A stretch of 64,000 bases of DNA, from positions 231,938-295,937 of the forward strand of contig NZ_MVIV01000003.1 of assembly GCF_002072175.1 (NCBI RefSeq). The letters run 5' to 3'. This document shows positions 8,520 to 17,072 of this stretch, in pieces; position 1 is the first letter of the stretch, and every line of letters begins with the position of its first letter. Position numbers and translations under genes: made by a program. Below the pieces are notes generated by a model. That model was not told where the DNA came from. It ran no database searches and was given only the letters and a program-made list of their open reading frames with translations. This DNA is from Actinomyces gaoshouyii (lineage in GTDB: Bacteria > Actinomycetota > Actinomycetes > Actinomycetales > Actinomycetaceae).

Positions 8520-9155
8520 TCAGAGCTCCAGGAGCATCCGGGTGTTGCCCAGGGTGTTGGGCTTGACCCGGGCCAGATCGAGGAACTCGGCGACGCCGTC
8601 GTCATGGGAGCGGACGATCTCGGCGAAGGCATCGGTGCCCACGGGCGTCCCCGCGATCTCATGAAAACCGTGCTGACTGAAGAAGCCGACCTCGAAGGTC
8701 AGGCAGAACAGGCGCTTGAGGTCCAGGGAGCGCGCCCGGATGATGAGGGCGCGCAGCAGCGCCGAGCCGACGCCTCGCCCCTTGAAGCGGGTATCCACCG
8801 CCAGAGTGCGGATCTCCGCGATGTCATCCCACATGACGTGCAGCGCGCCGCAGCCCACGATCCGCCCCGGCTCGATGCCCGTGGGGCGCACGGTCCCCGG
8901 GATCGGGGGCAACTCGGCGACGGTGAACTCCTGGACGTCCTCGAAGTAGGCGATGAGGTCCTTGGCGACCAGGATCCGCCTCTCGGCGAAGGGCCGGACG
9001 AGATCGGCGATGGCGCGCACATCCGCCGGGCGAGCCGGCCGCAGGATCGGGAGACTCCGTTGCTCAGTCGCCGAGCCGCCCGGCAGGGCACTCGATCCAC
9101 CGGCCGGAGTGGGCGCCTGAGCGCAGGAAGGCTCGGGCTCTAGCACAGAGGTCAC
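8520..9155 (-). CDS. argA: Amino-acid N-acetyltransferase (N-acetylglutamate synthase), actinobacterial ArgA type
   Basis: This GNAT-fold enzyme is likely to acetylate glutamate or glutamine with acetyl-CoA, the first step of arginine synthesis. Of 211 residues, the first ~35 are non-conserved. The body then runs LRPARPADVRAIADLV, QEFTVAEL, IVGCGALHVMWDDIAEIRTL, the acetyl-CoA loop KGRGVGSALL, and the end VKPNTLGNTRMLLEL. This pattern, from my memory of the family, closely follows the stand-alone GNAT enzyme of mycobacteria (Rv2747). The start is GTG at 9153-9155 with a weak GGTGGATCG before it. It is not in an arg operon here. A generic GNAT of other specificity is the main alternative. Confidence 0.78.
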   Translation of the reverse strand: MTSVLEPEPSCAQAPTPAGGSSALPGGSATEQRSLPILRPARPADVRAIADLVRPFAERRILVAKDLIAYFEDVQEFTVAELPPIPGTVRPTGIEPGRIVGCGALHVMWDDIAEIRTLAVDTRFKGRGVGSALLRALIIRARSLDLKRLFCLTFEVGFFSQHGFHEIAGTPVGTDAFAEIVRSHDDGVAEFLDLARVKPNTLGNTRMLLEL

Positions 9156-9178
9156 CGATCCACCCTACCCAGTCCCGC

Positions 9179-10123
9179 TCAGTGCGCCAGGATCGCGGAG
9201 GCAGTGCATGAATCGGTGACGACAGCGGTGGCGAAGCCTGCGGCGAGGGCCACGCGCATCGGCAGCACCTTGTCCAGCCCGTAGCCCGCCATGATACGCC
9301 GGCCCGGCCCGGCGAGGGCCTCCAGGCCGATGGAGATGACGCGGTCCTCCACCTCGGGGATGACCGGCACGCCGCGGGAGTCGACGAAATGGGAGAAGAA
9401 GTCGGCCACAGCCCCTTTGGCGCGCAGTCGCTCCATCACCCCTTTCTTGAGGTATCCCGAGCGCACGAGGATGGAATCGTCGCGGATCGCCCCGGGCGAG
9501 TAGAGGATGGTGTCCGCGTCGGCGGCATCGCGGAGTATGCGGGCGATGCTCGGCTCCTGGCGCAGGCGCTGGGCCAGCTCGACGTCGCGCACGAAGGCCG
9601 GAGCGGGCAGGAGGCGCCCGACTCCCTGGCCCTTGCGGGCGATGAGGCTGATCGATCGCCCGACGACATCGTCATCATCATCGGAGCGGATGAGACCGCC
9701 GAAGGCTTGGTAGACCTCGAGCCCACTCGTCCAGCGATCGGGCATGGCCTGGGCGACCGCCGCGACGGTGCGTCCCCAGGACACGCCGAGGGTCGCCGGG
9801 CGCGGACGCAGTCCGGTGAGGTAGTCGCTCGTCGCGGAGGCGACGACGCGCCGGGCGGTCCGCGCCTCCTCAGTGCAGGTGACCACGATGGCGTCGGGAA
9901 TGCCGAAGGCATCGCGGAGTCGGTTCTCCAGCGAGCGGTCGCGGGCGTGCGGATGGACGATCGAGATGGTGATCATCCCGCAATCCCGGGCTTCCTCCAG
10001 CAGGCGCCCGACGGTCCACCGCGAGCACATGAGGCGGTCGGCGATGGCCGCCTGCGTCAGGCGCTCGTAGTAGTAGAGCTCGGCTGCCCGCAGCATGAGG
10101 GCCTCGCGCTCGGCGTCGCTCAT
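9179..10123 (-). CDS. SorC/DeoR-type sugar-binding transcriptional regulator (polyol operon)
   Basis: The 314-residue protein has an N-terminal helix-turn-helix (LTQAAIADRLMCSRWTVGRL) and a long C-terminal sugar-phosphate-isomerase-like effector domain (LGVSWGRTVAAVAQAMPDRW, ILYSPGAIRDDSILVRSGYL). Members such as EryD and SorC sense phosphorylated sugars or polyols. I start it at the ATG of 10121-10123, because GGAGGAAG lies seven bases upstream. An in-frame upstream extension to 10195 has no ribosome site. It is the last gene of the seven-gene operon and lies 68 bases downstream of the AraB-like kinase, so it probably regulates that operon. The effector is unknown. Confidence 0.85.
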   Translation of the reverse strand: MSDAEREALMLRAAELYYYERLTQAAIADRLMCSRWTVGRLLEEARDCGMITISIVHPHARDRSLENRLRDAFGIPDAIVVTCTEEARTARRVVASATSDYLTGLRPRPATLGVSWGRTVAAVAQAMPDRWTSGLEVYQAFGGLIRSDDDDDVVGRSISLIARKGQGVGRLLPAPAFVRDVELAQRLRQEPSIARILRDAADADTILYSPGAIRDDSILVRSGYLKKGVMERLRAKGAVADFFSHFVDSRGVPVIPEVEDRVISIGLEALAGPGRRIMAGYGLDKVLPMRVALAAGFATAVVTDSCTASAILAH

Positions 10124-10191
10124 CGTCTTCCTCCCCAGGCACCGGGTACCGCGCGACCCCGGATCCACCGGATGTCGCAGGGCCTTGAGTG

Positions 10192-11910
10192 TCACTCAGC
10201 ATCGGCCGGCTCCTCCGCTCGGCGCCGGAGGGCGTCGGCTCGCAGCGCCTTGAGGGCGTGCATCGTCTCGTCCCCGCGCCCGAAGAGCCCATGGAGATGG
10301 CGGTAGATCTCGTACAGGCGATCGTATTGAGCCGCTGCCGGCTCGTTGGGCTCGTAGATCCTCTCGGACACGCCGCCCATCGCGGTCGCCGCGGCGGGCA
10401 GGTCCGGGTGGGCGCCGGCGGCAACGGCCGCGAAGATCGAGGAGCCGTGGGCCCCGGCCTGGAGGGTGGAGGCGGTCAGCAGGCGACGCCGGGTGATATC
10501 GGCGTACATCTGCATGAGGAACTCATCCTTGATGAGGCCCCCGGCAACGCGCACCTCGGTGACGGGCACGCCGTGGGACTCGAAGTTCTCGATGATGACG
10601 CGGGCGCCGAAGGCGGTGGACTCCAGGAGCGCGCGGTACTGGTCCTCGGGGCGGGTCACGAGCGTCTGGCCGATCATGAGACCGGTGAGCTGGGAGTCGA
10701 CCAATGGGGACCGGTTTCCGTTCCACCAGTCGAGGGCCACCAGGCCGTGCTCGCCGATCTCCTGCTCGGCGGCCAGGCGGGCCAGGAGCGCGAAGATCGA
10801 GATGCCCTCGGACTCGGCCTCGATGAAGTAGGAGCGCGGCACGTTGTTCTCGATGAACCAGGCGAAGGAGTCGCCCACCGCGCTCTGACCGGCTTCGTAG
10901 CCCCATGTGCCCTCGGAGATGCCGCCGTCGACGACGCCGAAGACGCCTGGCACCTCCACGCATTCCTCAGCGGGCAGGACCCAGCAGGTCGAGGTGCCGA
11001 GGATGCCGGTGAGCTGACCGGGCCGAACCGCGTTGACAGAGGCGGCGTGGACGTGGGCGTCGATGTTGCCCGCGGCCACGGGGGTGCCCTCTCGCAGCCC
11101 GAAGGCCTGGGCGTACTCCGCGGTCAGGCCCCCCACGGCCGATCCGAGTGGGGCGATCGGATGGTCCATGCGCGTGGCGTAGACGTCGGCGAAGTCGGGG
11201 TTGAGGGCGCCGAGGAACTCCTCGGAGGGGTAGACGCCGTCCTGGAGCATGCGCTTGTAGCCGGAATCAGAGGCCGAGTAGGCTAGAGTGCCGGTCAGGC
11301 GCCATGTGAGCCAGTCGAGCATGTCGACGATCTCTCCCGTGGCGGCGTAGAGGTCAGGGGCCTTCTCGAGGGTCTCCAGCGCCTTGGGCAGGAGCATCTC
11401 GGCCGACAGGATGCCGCCGTAACGGGGCAGCCAGGCCTCACCGCGCTTCTTGGCGAGCTCGACGATGCGGTCGGCCTGGCCCTGCGCCCCGTGGTGCTTC
11501 CACAGCTTGACGTAGGCATGGGGGTTGTTGGCGAACTCGGGCTTGTCGCACATGGGCACGCCGTCGGAGTCGGTGACGACGACGGTGGCGGAGGTGACAT
11601 CGAGTCCCACGCCGATGATGTCGGTGCTGCTCACCCTGGAGGCGCGCACGGCGGCGGCACTGGCGGCGCACATGGACTCCAGGTAGTCGCCGGGCACCTG
11701 GAGGGCGAACTCCGGGGGCAGCTCACGGTTGTCACCGGCGGTCAGGCGCCGATCCATGATCGGGGTGGCGTACTCGCTCACGGCATCGGCGAGGATCTCG
11801 CCGTCGGATACGCGGGTGACGACGGCGCGCACGGATAGCGTGCCGAAGTCGAGGCCCAGGGTGCATGTCCCCTCCCTGGAGGGTGCTCCTGCGGTTGTCA
11901 TGGTGCTCAT
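10192..11910 (-). CDS. Ribulokinase-like FGGY kinase (AraB type)
   Basis: This is an ATP-dependent carbohydrate kinase of 572 residues, close to bacterial AraB in length. Recognisable elements are the first phosphate loop LGLDFGTLSVRAVV, the long insert characteristic of ribulokinases (WKHHGAQGQADRI, PRYGGILSAEMLLPKAL), GNIDAHVHAASV with the catalytic Asp, and LDWWNGNRSPLVDSQLTG. No araA isomerase or araD epimerase is nearby, so L-arabinose use is unlikely. D- or L-ribulose, or another ketose, is possible. Two ATGs compete at 11908-11910 and 11899-11901. AAGGAG lies only two bases before the first and eleven before the second. It sits in the operon between the AraM-like dehydrogenase and the SorC regulator. 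Confidence 0.85.
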   Translation of the reverse strand: MSTMTTAGAPSREGTCTLGLDFGTLSVRAVVTRVSDGEILADAVSEYATPIMDRRLTAGDNRELPPEFALQVPGDYLESMCAASAAAVRASRVSSTDIIGVGLDVTSATVVVTDSDGVPMCDKPEFANNPHAYVKLWKHHGAQGQADRIVELAKKRGEAWLPRYGGILSAEMLLPKALETLEKAPDLYAATGEIVDMLDWLTWRLTGTLAYSASDSGYKRMLQDGVYPSEEFLGALNPDFADVYATRMDHPIAPLGSAVGGLTAEYAQAFGLREGTPVAAGNIDAHVHAASVNAVRPGQLTGILGTSTCWVLPAEECVEVPGVFGVVDGGISEGTWGYEAGQSAVGDSFAWFIENNVPRSYFIEAESEGISIFALLARLAAEQEIGEHGLVALDWWNGNRSPLVDSQLTGLMIGQTLVTRPEDQYRALLESTAFGARVIIENFESHGVPVTEVRVAGGLIKDEFLMQMYADITRRRLLTASTLQAGAHGSSIFAAVAAGAHPDLPAAATAMGGVSERIYEPNEPAAAQYDRLYEIYRHLHGLFGRGDETMHALKALRADALRRRAEEPADAE

Positions 11911-11993
11911 CGCTCCTTCGCATTCAGGGTCGCGCGGTGGGTGGTCGATCAGGGGCGGGGCGCCCGTGGCTCAGGGCGGGTCCTGGTCGGAGG

Positions 11994-13382
11994 TCAGTCC
12001 CGCTCCTCGTGGAGGTGACGTCCCCAGTAGCCCTGGGGGGAGAAGAGGGCGTCGACGACGTCGTCGAGCAGCCCGAGGTCGGCCAGGACATCGAGGATGG
12101 TGTAGCGGGGCCGGATCATCTGGGCCTTGGCATGGGTCGCCCGGAAGCGCCCCATGTCGATCCCGATCATCTCGGGATGGCAGGGCGCGCCCACGGCCTT
12201 GAGGCGATCGGCCACCTCCTGCGGGCCCATGAGCAGGGGGCGGACCCGCTCGACCACGCGCGGCCAGGCCCTCTTGATGGTGGTGATGCGCTCGCGCAGA
12301 GCATCGCCGGTGAGGTTCTTGCCCACGGCGTGCCCCACCGCCTCCTGCGCGATGCGCGGGATGAGGGCCCGGCGCACGGCGGCCTCGATCTCCTCGTCGG
12401 AGCGCGCTCGCGCGACGACGTCGTCGGCGTCGATCGCCTCCACAAAACCGGGTCCACGGCTCAGGATCTCCTCCCACATGGCGCAGGAGGCGATGGTGCC
12501 GATGCCGACCTTCATGCCGTGGGACAGCGGCGGCTCCCAGTCCAGGCCGTGCCCCTCCATCTCCCACACGTGGGAGAACTGGTGCCCCGCTCCGGAGGCG
12601 GGGCGGGAGGACTGGGCCGCCTGCATGGCCAGGCCGGACATGATGTTGCCCTCGGCCAGACCCCTGATGGCCCCGGGGTCTCCCGCGCCGATGCGCCCGG
12701 GATCGGCCAGAGCGTCGCGCAGCGGGCCCTGGACCAGGTCCCACACGTCGTCGTCGATGGGCTCGATGCCGAGCTCGTCGGCGAGCACCCAGTCGGCCCC
12801 GGCGGGCACCTTCTCGATGAGGTCGCCGTAGCCGGTCGCGGTCAGTCGCCTGGGGGCGGCGGCGATGACGCCGAGGTCCGCCACGAGGCCGGCGGGGGCC
12901 GGGCAGCCTCGGGTGATCTTGAAGCCGTCCTTGGAGATCGAGGCCCCGAAGGAGGCGTAGCCGTCCACGGAGGCGGCGGTGCACACGTTCATATAGGGGC
13001 GGGACAGCTCCCCGGAGGCGAGCTTGGCGATGTCGTTGAGCATGCCCGAGGCGATGGAGCACACGATGGCGTCCGTCAGGGGCCTGATGCGCTCGCGCAG
13101 GATCTCGACGTTCTCGTAGCCGGCGTAGAGCGTCGGGGCGCCTGGGAAGATGTAGGGCTCGATGGCCTCGACCCCGGCGGCCGCCAGGGAGTCCACCACG
13201 GGTCGGCCCGCCGCGGCGAAGGTGTTCCCATCGGCGACGACGATGACCCGCTTGCCGGGGAAGAGATCGGCGAAGAGAGGGCCCGTGGCGCCCAGAACGT
13301 CGTCGCCGAAGGCGATCCGCCTGGTATCGGTCGCGGTGGCCAGGGCCCGGGTGATGAGGTCGGTGTTCGATGACTGTGTCAT
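11994..13382 (-). CDS. sn-Glycerol-1-phosphate dehydrogenase-like protein (AraM type)
   Basis: This is a member of the iron-containing/dehydroquinate-synthase-like alcohol dehydrogenase fold, 462 residues (B. subtilis AraM is nearer 394). Family signatures are the nucleotide-binding ASGMLNDIAKLAS, the conserved AASVDGYASFGASI and the metal-ligand region HQFSHVWEMEG followed by LSHGMKVGIGT. AraM enzymes interconvert dihydroxyacetone phosphate and sn-glycerol-1-phosphate with NAD(P)H. In this operon the true substrate may be another polyol phosphate. The start is ATG at 13380-13382 with AGGAAG upstream; a longer in-frame reading crosses the neighbouring kinase and is rejected. The neighbours are an FGGY kinase upstream (32-base gap) and the AraB-like kinase downstream. 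Confidence 0.82.
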   Translation of the reverse strand: MTQSSNTDLITRALATATDTRRIAFGDDVLGATGPLFADLFPGKRVIVVADGNTFAAAGRPVVDSLAAAGVEAIEPYIFPGAPTLYAGYENVEILRERIRPLTDAIVCSIASGMLNDIAKLASGELSRPYMNVCTAASVDGYASFGASISKDGFKITRGCPAPAGLVADLGVIAAAPRRLTATGYGDLIEKVPAGADWVLADELGIEPIDDDVWDLVQGPLRDALADPGRIGAGDPGAIRGLAEGNIMSGLAMQAAQSSRPASGAGHQFSHVWEMEGHGLDWEPPLSHGMKVGIGTIASCAMWEEILSRGPGFVEAIDADDVVARARSDEEIEAAVRRALIPRIAQEAVGHAVGKNLTGDALRERITTIKRAWPRVVERVRPLLMGPQEVADRLKAVGAPCHPEMIGIDMGRFRATHAKAQMIRPRYTILDVLADLGLLDDVVDALFSPQGYWGRHLHEERD

Positions 13383-13414
13383 GGATCGTGCTTCCTTCCT
13401 GGGAATCAGACGTG

Positions 13415-14980
13415 TCAGACGAGGTGGTCGACCATCCCGTGGGAGAGAGCCCGCAGGCGCGGGTAGGTCTCCATGTACTTCTCGAGGTAGAACCGGTATT
13501 CCTCGTGGACATCGGGACGCGGCTCGATGCGGTCGGTCTCGCGCACCATGTTTCGGACGGCGTCCTGGATGGAGGAGTACTGCCCGGCGCCGACGGCCGC
13601 GAGCACGCACGAGCCCAGGACGACGGCGTCGCCCACCTCGGTGAGGGTGACGGGAACGCCGGTGACATCGGCGTGCATCTGCATCCAGTCGCGGGACTTG
13701 GTGGCGCCGCCGCAGGCGACGAGCTCGGTGGTGGCGAAGCCGGCGTCCTCGAACGCCCGCAGCACGTGGGCGGTTCCGTAGCAGACGGCCTCCTGGATGG
13801 CCCGGTAGAACTCCTCGGGGGTGGTGCCCAGGGTGAGGCCCCATACGATGCCGCGCGCCTTGGAGTCGGTGTACGGGGTGCGGTTGCCCTGGAAGTACTC
13901 GTTGATGATGAGGCCGTTGGAGCCGACCGGCACATGGGCGCTGCGCTCATCGAGGATCTTGTAGGGGTTGTAGCCCAGGCGCTCCGCGGCGGAGGTGACG
14001 TCGGCGGCGAAGTTGTCCTTGAACCACTTGAGCACGGAGCCCGAGGAGACCAGGCCGCCCTCGCAGGTGTACTGGCCGGGCAGGACGCCGTCGGTGTAGG
14101 CGCCGAAGAAGCCGCTGCCGTGCAGGGGCTTGGGAGACTGGCCGGTGATGACATGGGAGGAGCCGGTGATGATGGCGGTCTTGCCGGGCTCGACGACGCC
14201 CAGGCCGATCTGCCCCGCCCAGGCGTCCGCGCAGCCCTGGGCGACTGGCGTGCCGGGCAGCAGGCCGAGGTCGCCGGCGGCGGCGGCGGCGGTCAATCCG
14301 CCGACGGGCATGCCGAGGTCGAGGATGCGCTCGGGGATCTTGTCGAAGACGTCGCCGCAGCCGATGTGCTCGTAGAACTCGACCGGCCAACCGCCCTTGT
14401 CGCGGTTGTAGTACATGCGCAGGGCCGCGGAGTTGATGTTGAGGGTCCACTCGCCGGTGAGCTTGTGAGTGAGCCACTCGGGGGCGTCGACGAGCCGGTG
14501 TGCGGCCTTGTAGACCTCGGGCTCATTCTCCTTGAGCCAGGCGGCCTTGAAGGGGTACCACTCAGCGGTCGCCCCCATGGTGCCGCCGCCGTTGTACAGG
14601 CGGGCCCAGTGGTCGATCGTCTCGGCGCGGGCGGCCTGACCGGAGGCGCGCACATCCATCCACATGATCGCCGGGCGCAGCTCCTGGCCGTTGGCGTCCA
14701 TGGCGACGATGGTCATCGTCGTGGCGTCGTAGGAGATGCCGGCGATGTGGCGGCCGGGGATAGCCGTCTCGTTGAGAACCCGGTGGACGGCGGCCCTGAG
14801 GGCGTCCCACCAGTCATCGGGGCTCTGCTCGGCCTGCCCCGGGCGGGGGTGGGTGGTGGTATAGGGGGCTGCGGTGAAGGCGATCGGGTGACCGGCGAGG
14901 TCGAAGATCGCCGCGCGGCAGGACTCCGTTCCGAAATCGATGCCGAGCAGGTAGGGGCCTTCGTATACGGGACTGACCAT
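13415..14980 (-). CDS. FGGY-family carbohydrate/polyol kinase
   Basis: The 521-residue kinase has both FGGY halves. The N-terminal half carries LLGIDFGTESCRAAIFDLAG and AIMWMDVRASGQA; the C-terminal half carries GTPVAQGCADAWAGQIGLG (catalytic Asp), IITGSSHVITGQ and ELVACGGATKSRDWMQMHAD (ATP site). Length and layout suit erythritol, ribulose or xylulose kinases, and I cannot choose among them by sight. It is distinct in sequence from the AraB-like kinase two genes downstream, so the operon has two kinases, probably for two substrates. The ATG at 14978-14980 lies 66 bases after the phosphatase stop. It is likely to phosphorylate the imported polyol or its keto product. Confidence 0.85.
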   Translation of the reverse strand: MVSPVYEGPYLLGIDFGTESCRAAIFDLAGHPIAFTAAPYTTTHPRPGQAEQSPDDWWDALRAAVHRVLNETAIPGRHIAGISYDATTMTIVAMDANGQELRPAIMWMDVRASGQAARAETIDHWARLYNGGGTMGATAEWYPFKAAWLKENEPEVYKAAHRLVDAPEWLTHKLTGEWTLNINSAALRMYYNRDKGGWPVEFYEHIGCGDVFDKIPERILDLGMPVGGLTAAAAAGDLGLLPGTPVAQGCADAWAGQIGLGVVEPGKTAIITGSSHVITGQSPKPLHGSGFFGAYTDGVLPGQYTCEGGLVSSGSVLKWFKDNFAADVTSAAERLGYNPYKILDERSAHVPVGSNGLIINEYFQGNRTPYTDSKARGIVWGLTLGTTPEEFYRAIQEAVCYGTAHVLRAFEDAGFATTELVACGGATKSRDWMQMHADVTGVPVTLTEVGDAVVLGSCVLAAVGAGQYSSIQDAVRNMVRETDRIEPRPDVHEEYRFYLEKYMETYPRLRALSHGMVDHLV

Positions 14981-15046
14981 CGTTGGTCTCCGTTCTTCGT
15001 GTCGTGACAGCGGTGTCGTCGCGTGATCGGCGTCGGGCGGGCCGGG

Positions 15047-15940
15047 TCAGGGGATGGCGTCGGGGCCCTCGCTCCAGCCGAGCTCCTCCCACCCGGCGGC
15101 GGGGATGAGCCGGTCGATGCGGTCGAGGACGTAGGTGGGGCGGTCGGCCCCGTCGAGGGCCAGGGCCTCGGCGAGGGTGGACTCACCGGTCAGCGGCATC
15201 GCGGAGCGCATACCGGTGCGCACCGCCATCTGGATATCGGTGCCGAGCCGGTCGCCGACCATCATGCAGCGCTCGGGACTGACGTCGAGATCGCCGATGG
15301 CGGCCTGGAGCATCGAGGCGTTGGGCTTGCCGATGACGGTGCGGCAGGTGGTGCCGGTGCAGGCCTCGATCGCGGCGATGACGGCGGCGCAGTCGGGCTC
15401 GCCGCGCCCATGGGGGAAGGGGCAGAAGCGATCGGGGTTGGTGGCGATGAGGAAGGCCCGCTTGTGGTACCAGATGGCGTCGAAGGCGATCTGGAGCTTG
15501 CGGTACTCGAAGGTGCGGTCGTAGGAGGCGACGACGATGTCGATCTCCTCGGGATTCTCGCTCTGCGCGATTCCAGCCCGGGCCAGGGCGCGCTTGAGCG
15601 GATCCTCGGCGATGGCGAAGACGGTGGCCCCGGGGTGGTGAGCCGTCAACCAGCGCACGGTGGTGACCACCGTGTTGGCGATCTCGCCCGCCGGCGTCGG
15701 CAGTCCTAGACGGGCGAGTTTCTCGGCGTACTGGCCGGGGTCCTTGGTGGGATTGTTGGACAGGAAGCGCACGGGGATGGCTCGGCGGCGCAGTTCGGCG
15801 ATGAGGCGCTTGGCGCCCGGCAGGAGGTGATCGCCGAGGTAGATGGTGCCGTCCATGTCGAAGACGTAGGCATCGTAGAGCTCGGTGGGCCAGTCGTGGA
15901 CGGTGGTGGGGGCAGCGCTGGGCGGACACGTCTCGCTCAT
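15047..15940 (-). CDS. HAD-IIA sugar phosphatase (NagD/AraL type)
   Basis: This 297-residue HAD-superfamily phosphatase has all four motifs. They are the nucleophile loop FDMDGTIYLGDHLLPGA, the Thr/Ser motif FLSNNPTKD, the Lys in IGKPNASMLQAAI and the acidic pair MMVGDRLGTDIQ. The IIA cap carries IATNPDRFCP. B. subtilis AraL is a NagD-family sugar phosphatase next to AraM in the arabinose operon, and the same pairing is seen here. It may drain toxic phosphorylated intermediates produced by the two kinases. The start at 15938-15940 has AGGAAG at a good distance; an in-frame reading that runs upstream into the membrane gene is rejected. Substrate is unknown. Confidence 0.85.
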   Translation of the reverse strand: MSETCPPSAAPTTVHDWPTELYDAYVFDMDGTIYLGDHLLPGAKRLIAELRRRAIPVRFLSNNPTKDPGQYAEKLARLGLPTPAGEIANTVVTTVRWLTAHHPGATVFAIAEDPLKRALARAGIAQSENPEEIDIVVASYDRTFEYRKLQIAFDAIWYHKRAFLIATNPDRFCPFPHGRGEPDCAAVIAAIEACTGTTCRTVIGKPNASMLQAAIGDLDVSPERCMMVGDRLGTDIQMAVRTGMRSAMPLTGESTLAEALALDGADRPTYVLDRIDRLIPAAGWEELGWSEGPDAIP

Positions 15941-16011
15941 GGGTGCTTCCTGGGGTTGTGGGGTGATCCGGGCAGGGCTTCCCGGGGCGCCCCGGTCAGG
16001 GGCGGAGGGAG

Positions 16012-16977
16012 TCAAACGGCGAGCAGGGTGAGGTGGATGAGCGTGGTCATGATCCAGATCGACCCCGCCGGCGGGTCGATATGCGTGTCGCCGTGGTAGT
16101 AGGTGGAGCGCGCGATGACGAACTCGGCGACGAAGCCCGACAGGATGCCGAGGACGGTGCCGGCCGCCAGGGCCGCCCACCCGCTGCCGGTGGCGAGCCA
16201 GAACTGCGCGCCGGCCAAGCCCGCGATGATGGTGATGTGGTGGGTAACGTTGACCCTCTGTCCTGTGACCAGCAGGAAGATGCAGAGTGCGGAGATGGCG
16301 AAGGGCAGGGTGTGGGCATTGCCCACCACGGCGGCGGCCGCGTCCTCGGGCAGGTGGGTCTGGGCGTAGGAGGCCAGCACGATCGCGCATCCGGAGGCCA
16401 TGACGGCGGAGGCGAGGGCGACGGTGCCGAGCTGGCCCGGCGTCTCCTGGTGATCGAGCCAGCGGTGCGAGCCCCGCGGCGAGGTTGGGGCGTGGAGGAC
16501 GCCGGTGGATCCGAAGGCGAGCCGGGAGGCGCAGCCGGACAGGAAGACCGTCAAGGCCACGGAGTCGGTGTGGGTTCCGAACCAGGGAATGAGCGCGATG
16601 AGGCGCTGCACGATCAAACCCGCAACGCCGAATCCCGCGGCCACCCATAGGATTGTCGGATCCTTGAGGCTGCCCAGCGGCGTATCGATATCCCGCCCGG
16701 TGGCGAGCAGGTTCTTCTTCGCCGAGTAGGCGGATCCGGCAGCGGCTCCGGCGAAGGCGATATGCGGTCCGAAGACGGGGCCGAAGGCGACATAGTCGAA
16801 GAAGAAGGTGCTGCCCGTCGAAGCGGCGATCCCGAAACCTGTCAGGATCATGACACCGGTGAATCCGAAGGCGTTGTTCGCTCCGACGATGGCACCGATG
16901 ACGCCTCCGACGCAGGCCGCCAGGAGCCAGAATAAGTCCAGGTTCTCAAGCAGGGGGATTGTTGTATCAGGTGTCAT
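16012..16977 (-). CDS. Unrecognised multi-pass membrane protein, candidate substrate transporter of the polyol operon
   Basis: I do not recognise the family. The 321 residues form roughly eight to ten hydrophobic helices, rich in Gly and Ala (for example LAACVGGVIGAIVGANNAFG, WVAAGFGVAGLIVQRLIALI, ALAAGTVLGILSGFVAEFVI). Polar or charged residues lie between or within helices (GPHIAFAG, NVTHHITIIAG, GDTHIDPPAG). There is no signal for an ABC, PTS, MFS or TRAP component. The ATG has AAGGAC six bases upstream. It is the second gene of the operon, between the RpiB-like isomerase and the phosphatase. Because the operon contains no known transporter, a role in substrate uptake is a reasonable inference. 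A regulatory or scaffolding membrane role is possible. Confidence 0.75.
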   Translation of the reverse strand: MTPDTTIPLLENLDLFWLLAACVGGVIGAIVGANNAFGFTGVMILTGFGIAASTGSTFFFDYVAFGPVFGPHIAFAGAAAGSAYSAKKNLLATGRDIDTPLGSLKDPTILWVAAGFGVAGLIVQRLIALIPWFGTHTDSVALTVFLSGCASRLAFGSTGVLHAPTSPRGSHRWLDHQETPGQLGTVALASAVMASGCAIVLASYAQTHLPEDAAAAVVGNAHTLPFAISALCIFLLVTGQRVNVTHHITIIAGLAGAQFWLATGSGWAALAAGTVLGILSGFVAEFVIARSTYYHGDTHIDPPAGSIWIMTTLIHLTLLAV

Positions 16978-17072
16978 TCTTCGTCCTTGAAGTGCTGCGG
17001 TGGTCGGGGGTGGTCGGGGAGCGCCTCACCGGGGCGAGGGGTGGGGCCGACGGGGGCGGGGTGGGGCGGGGC

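Noticed and set aside
11994..13844. A longer start for the AraM-like gene, extending through the kinase
   Set aside because: The extra part is an out-of-frame reading of the neighbouring kinase and lacks AraM similarity; a good ribosome site precedes ATG 13382.
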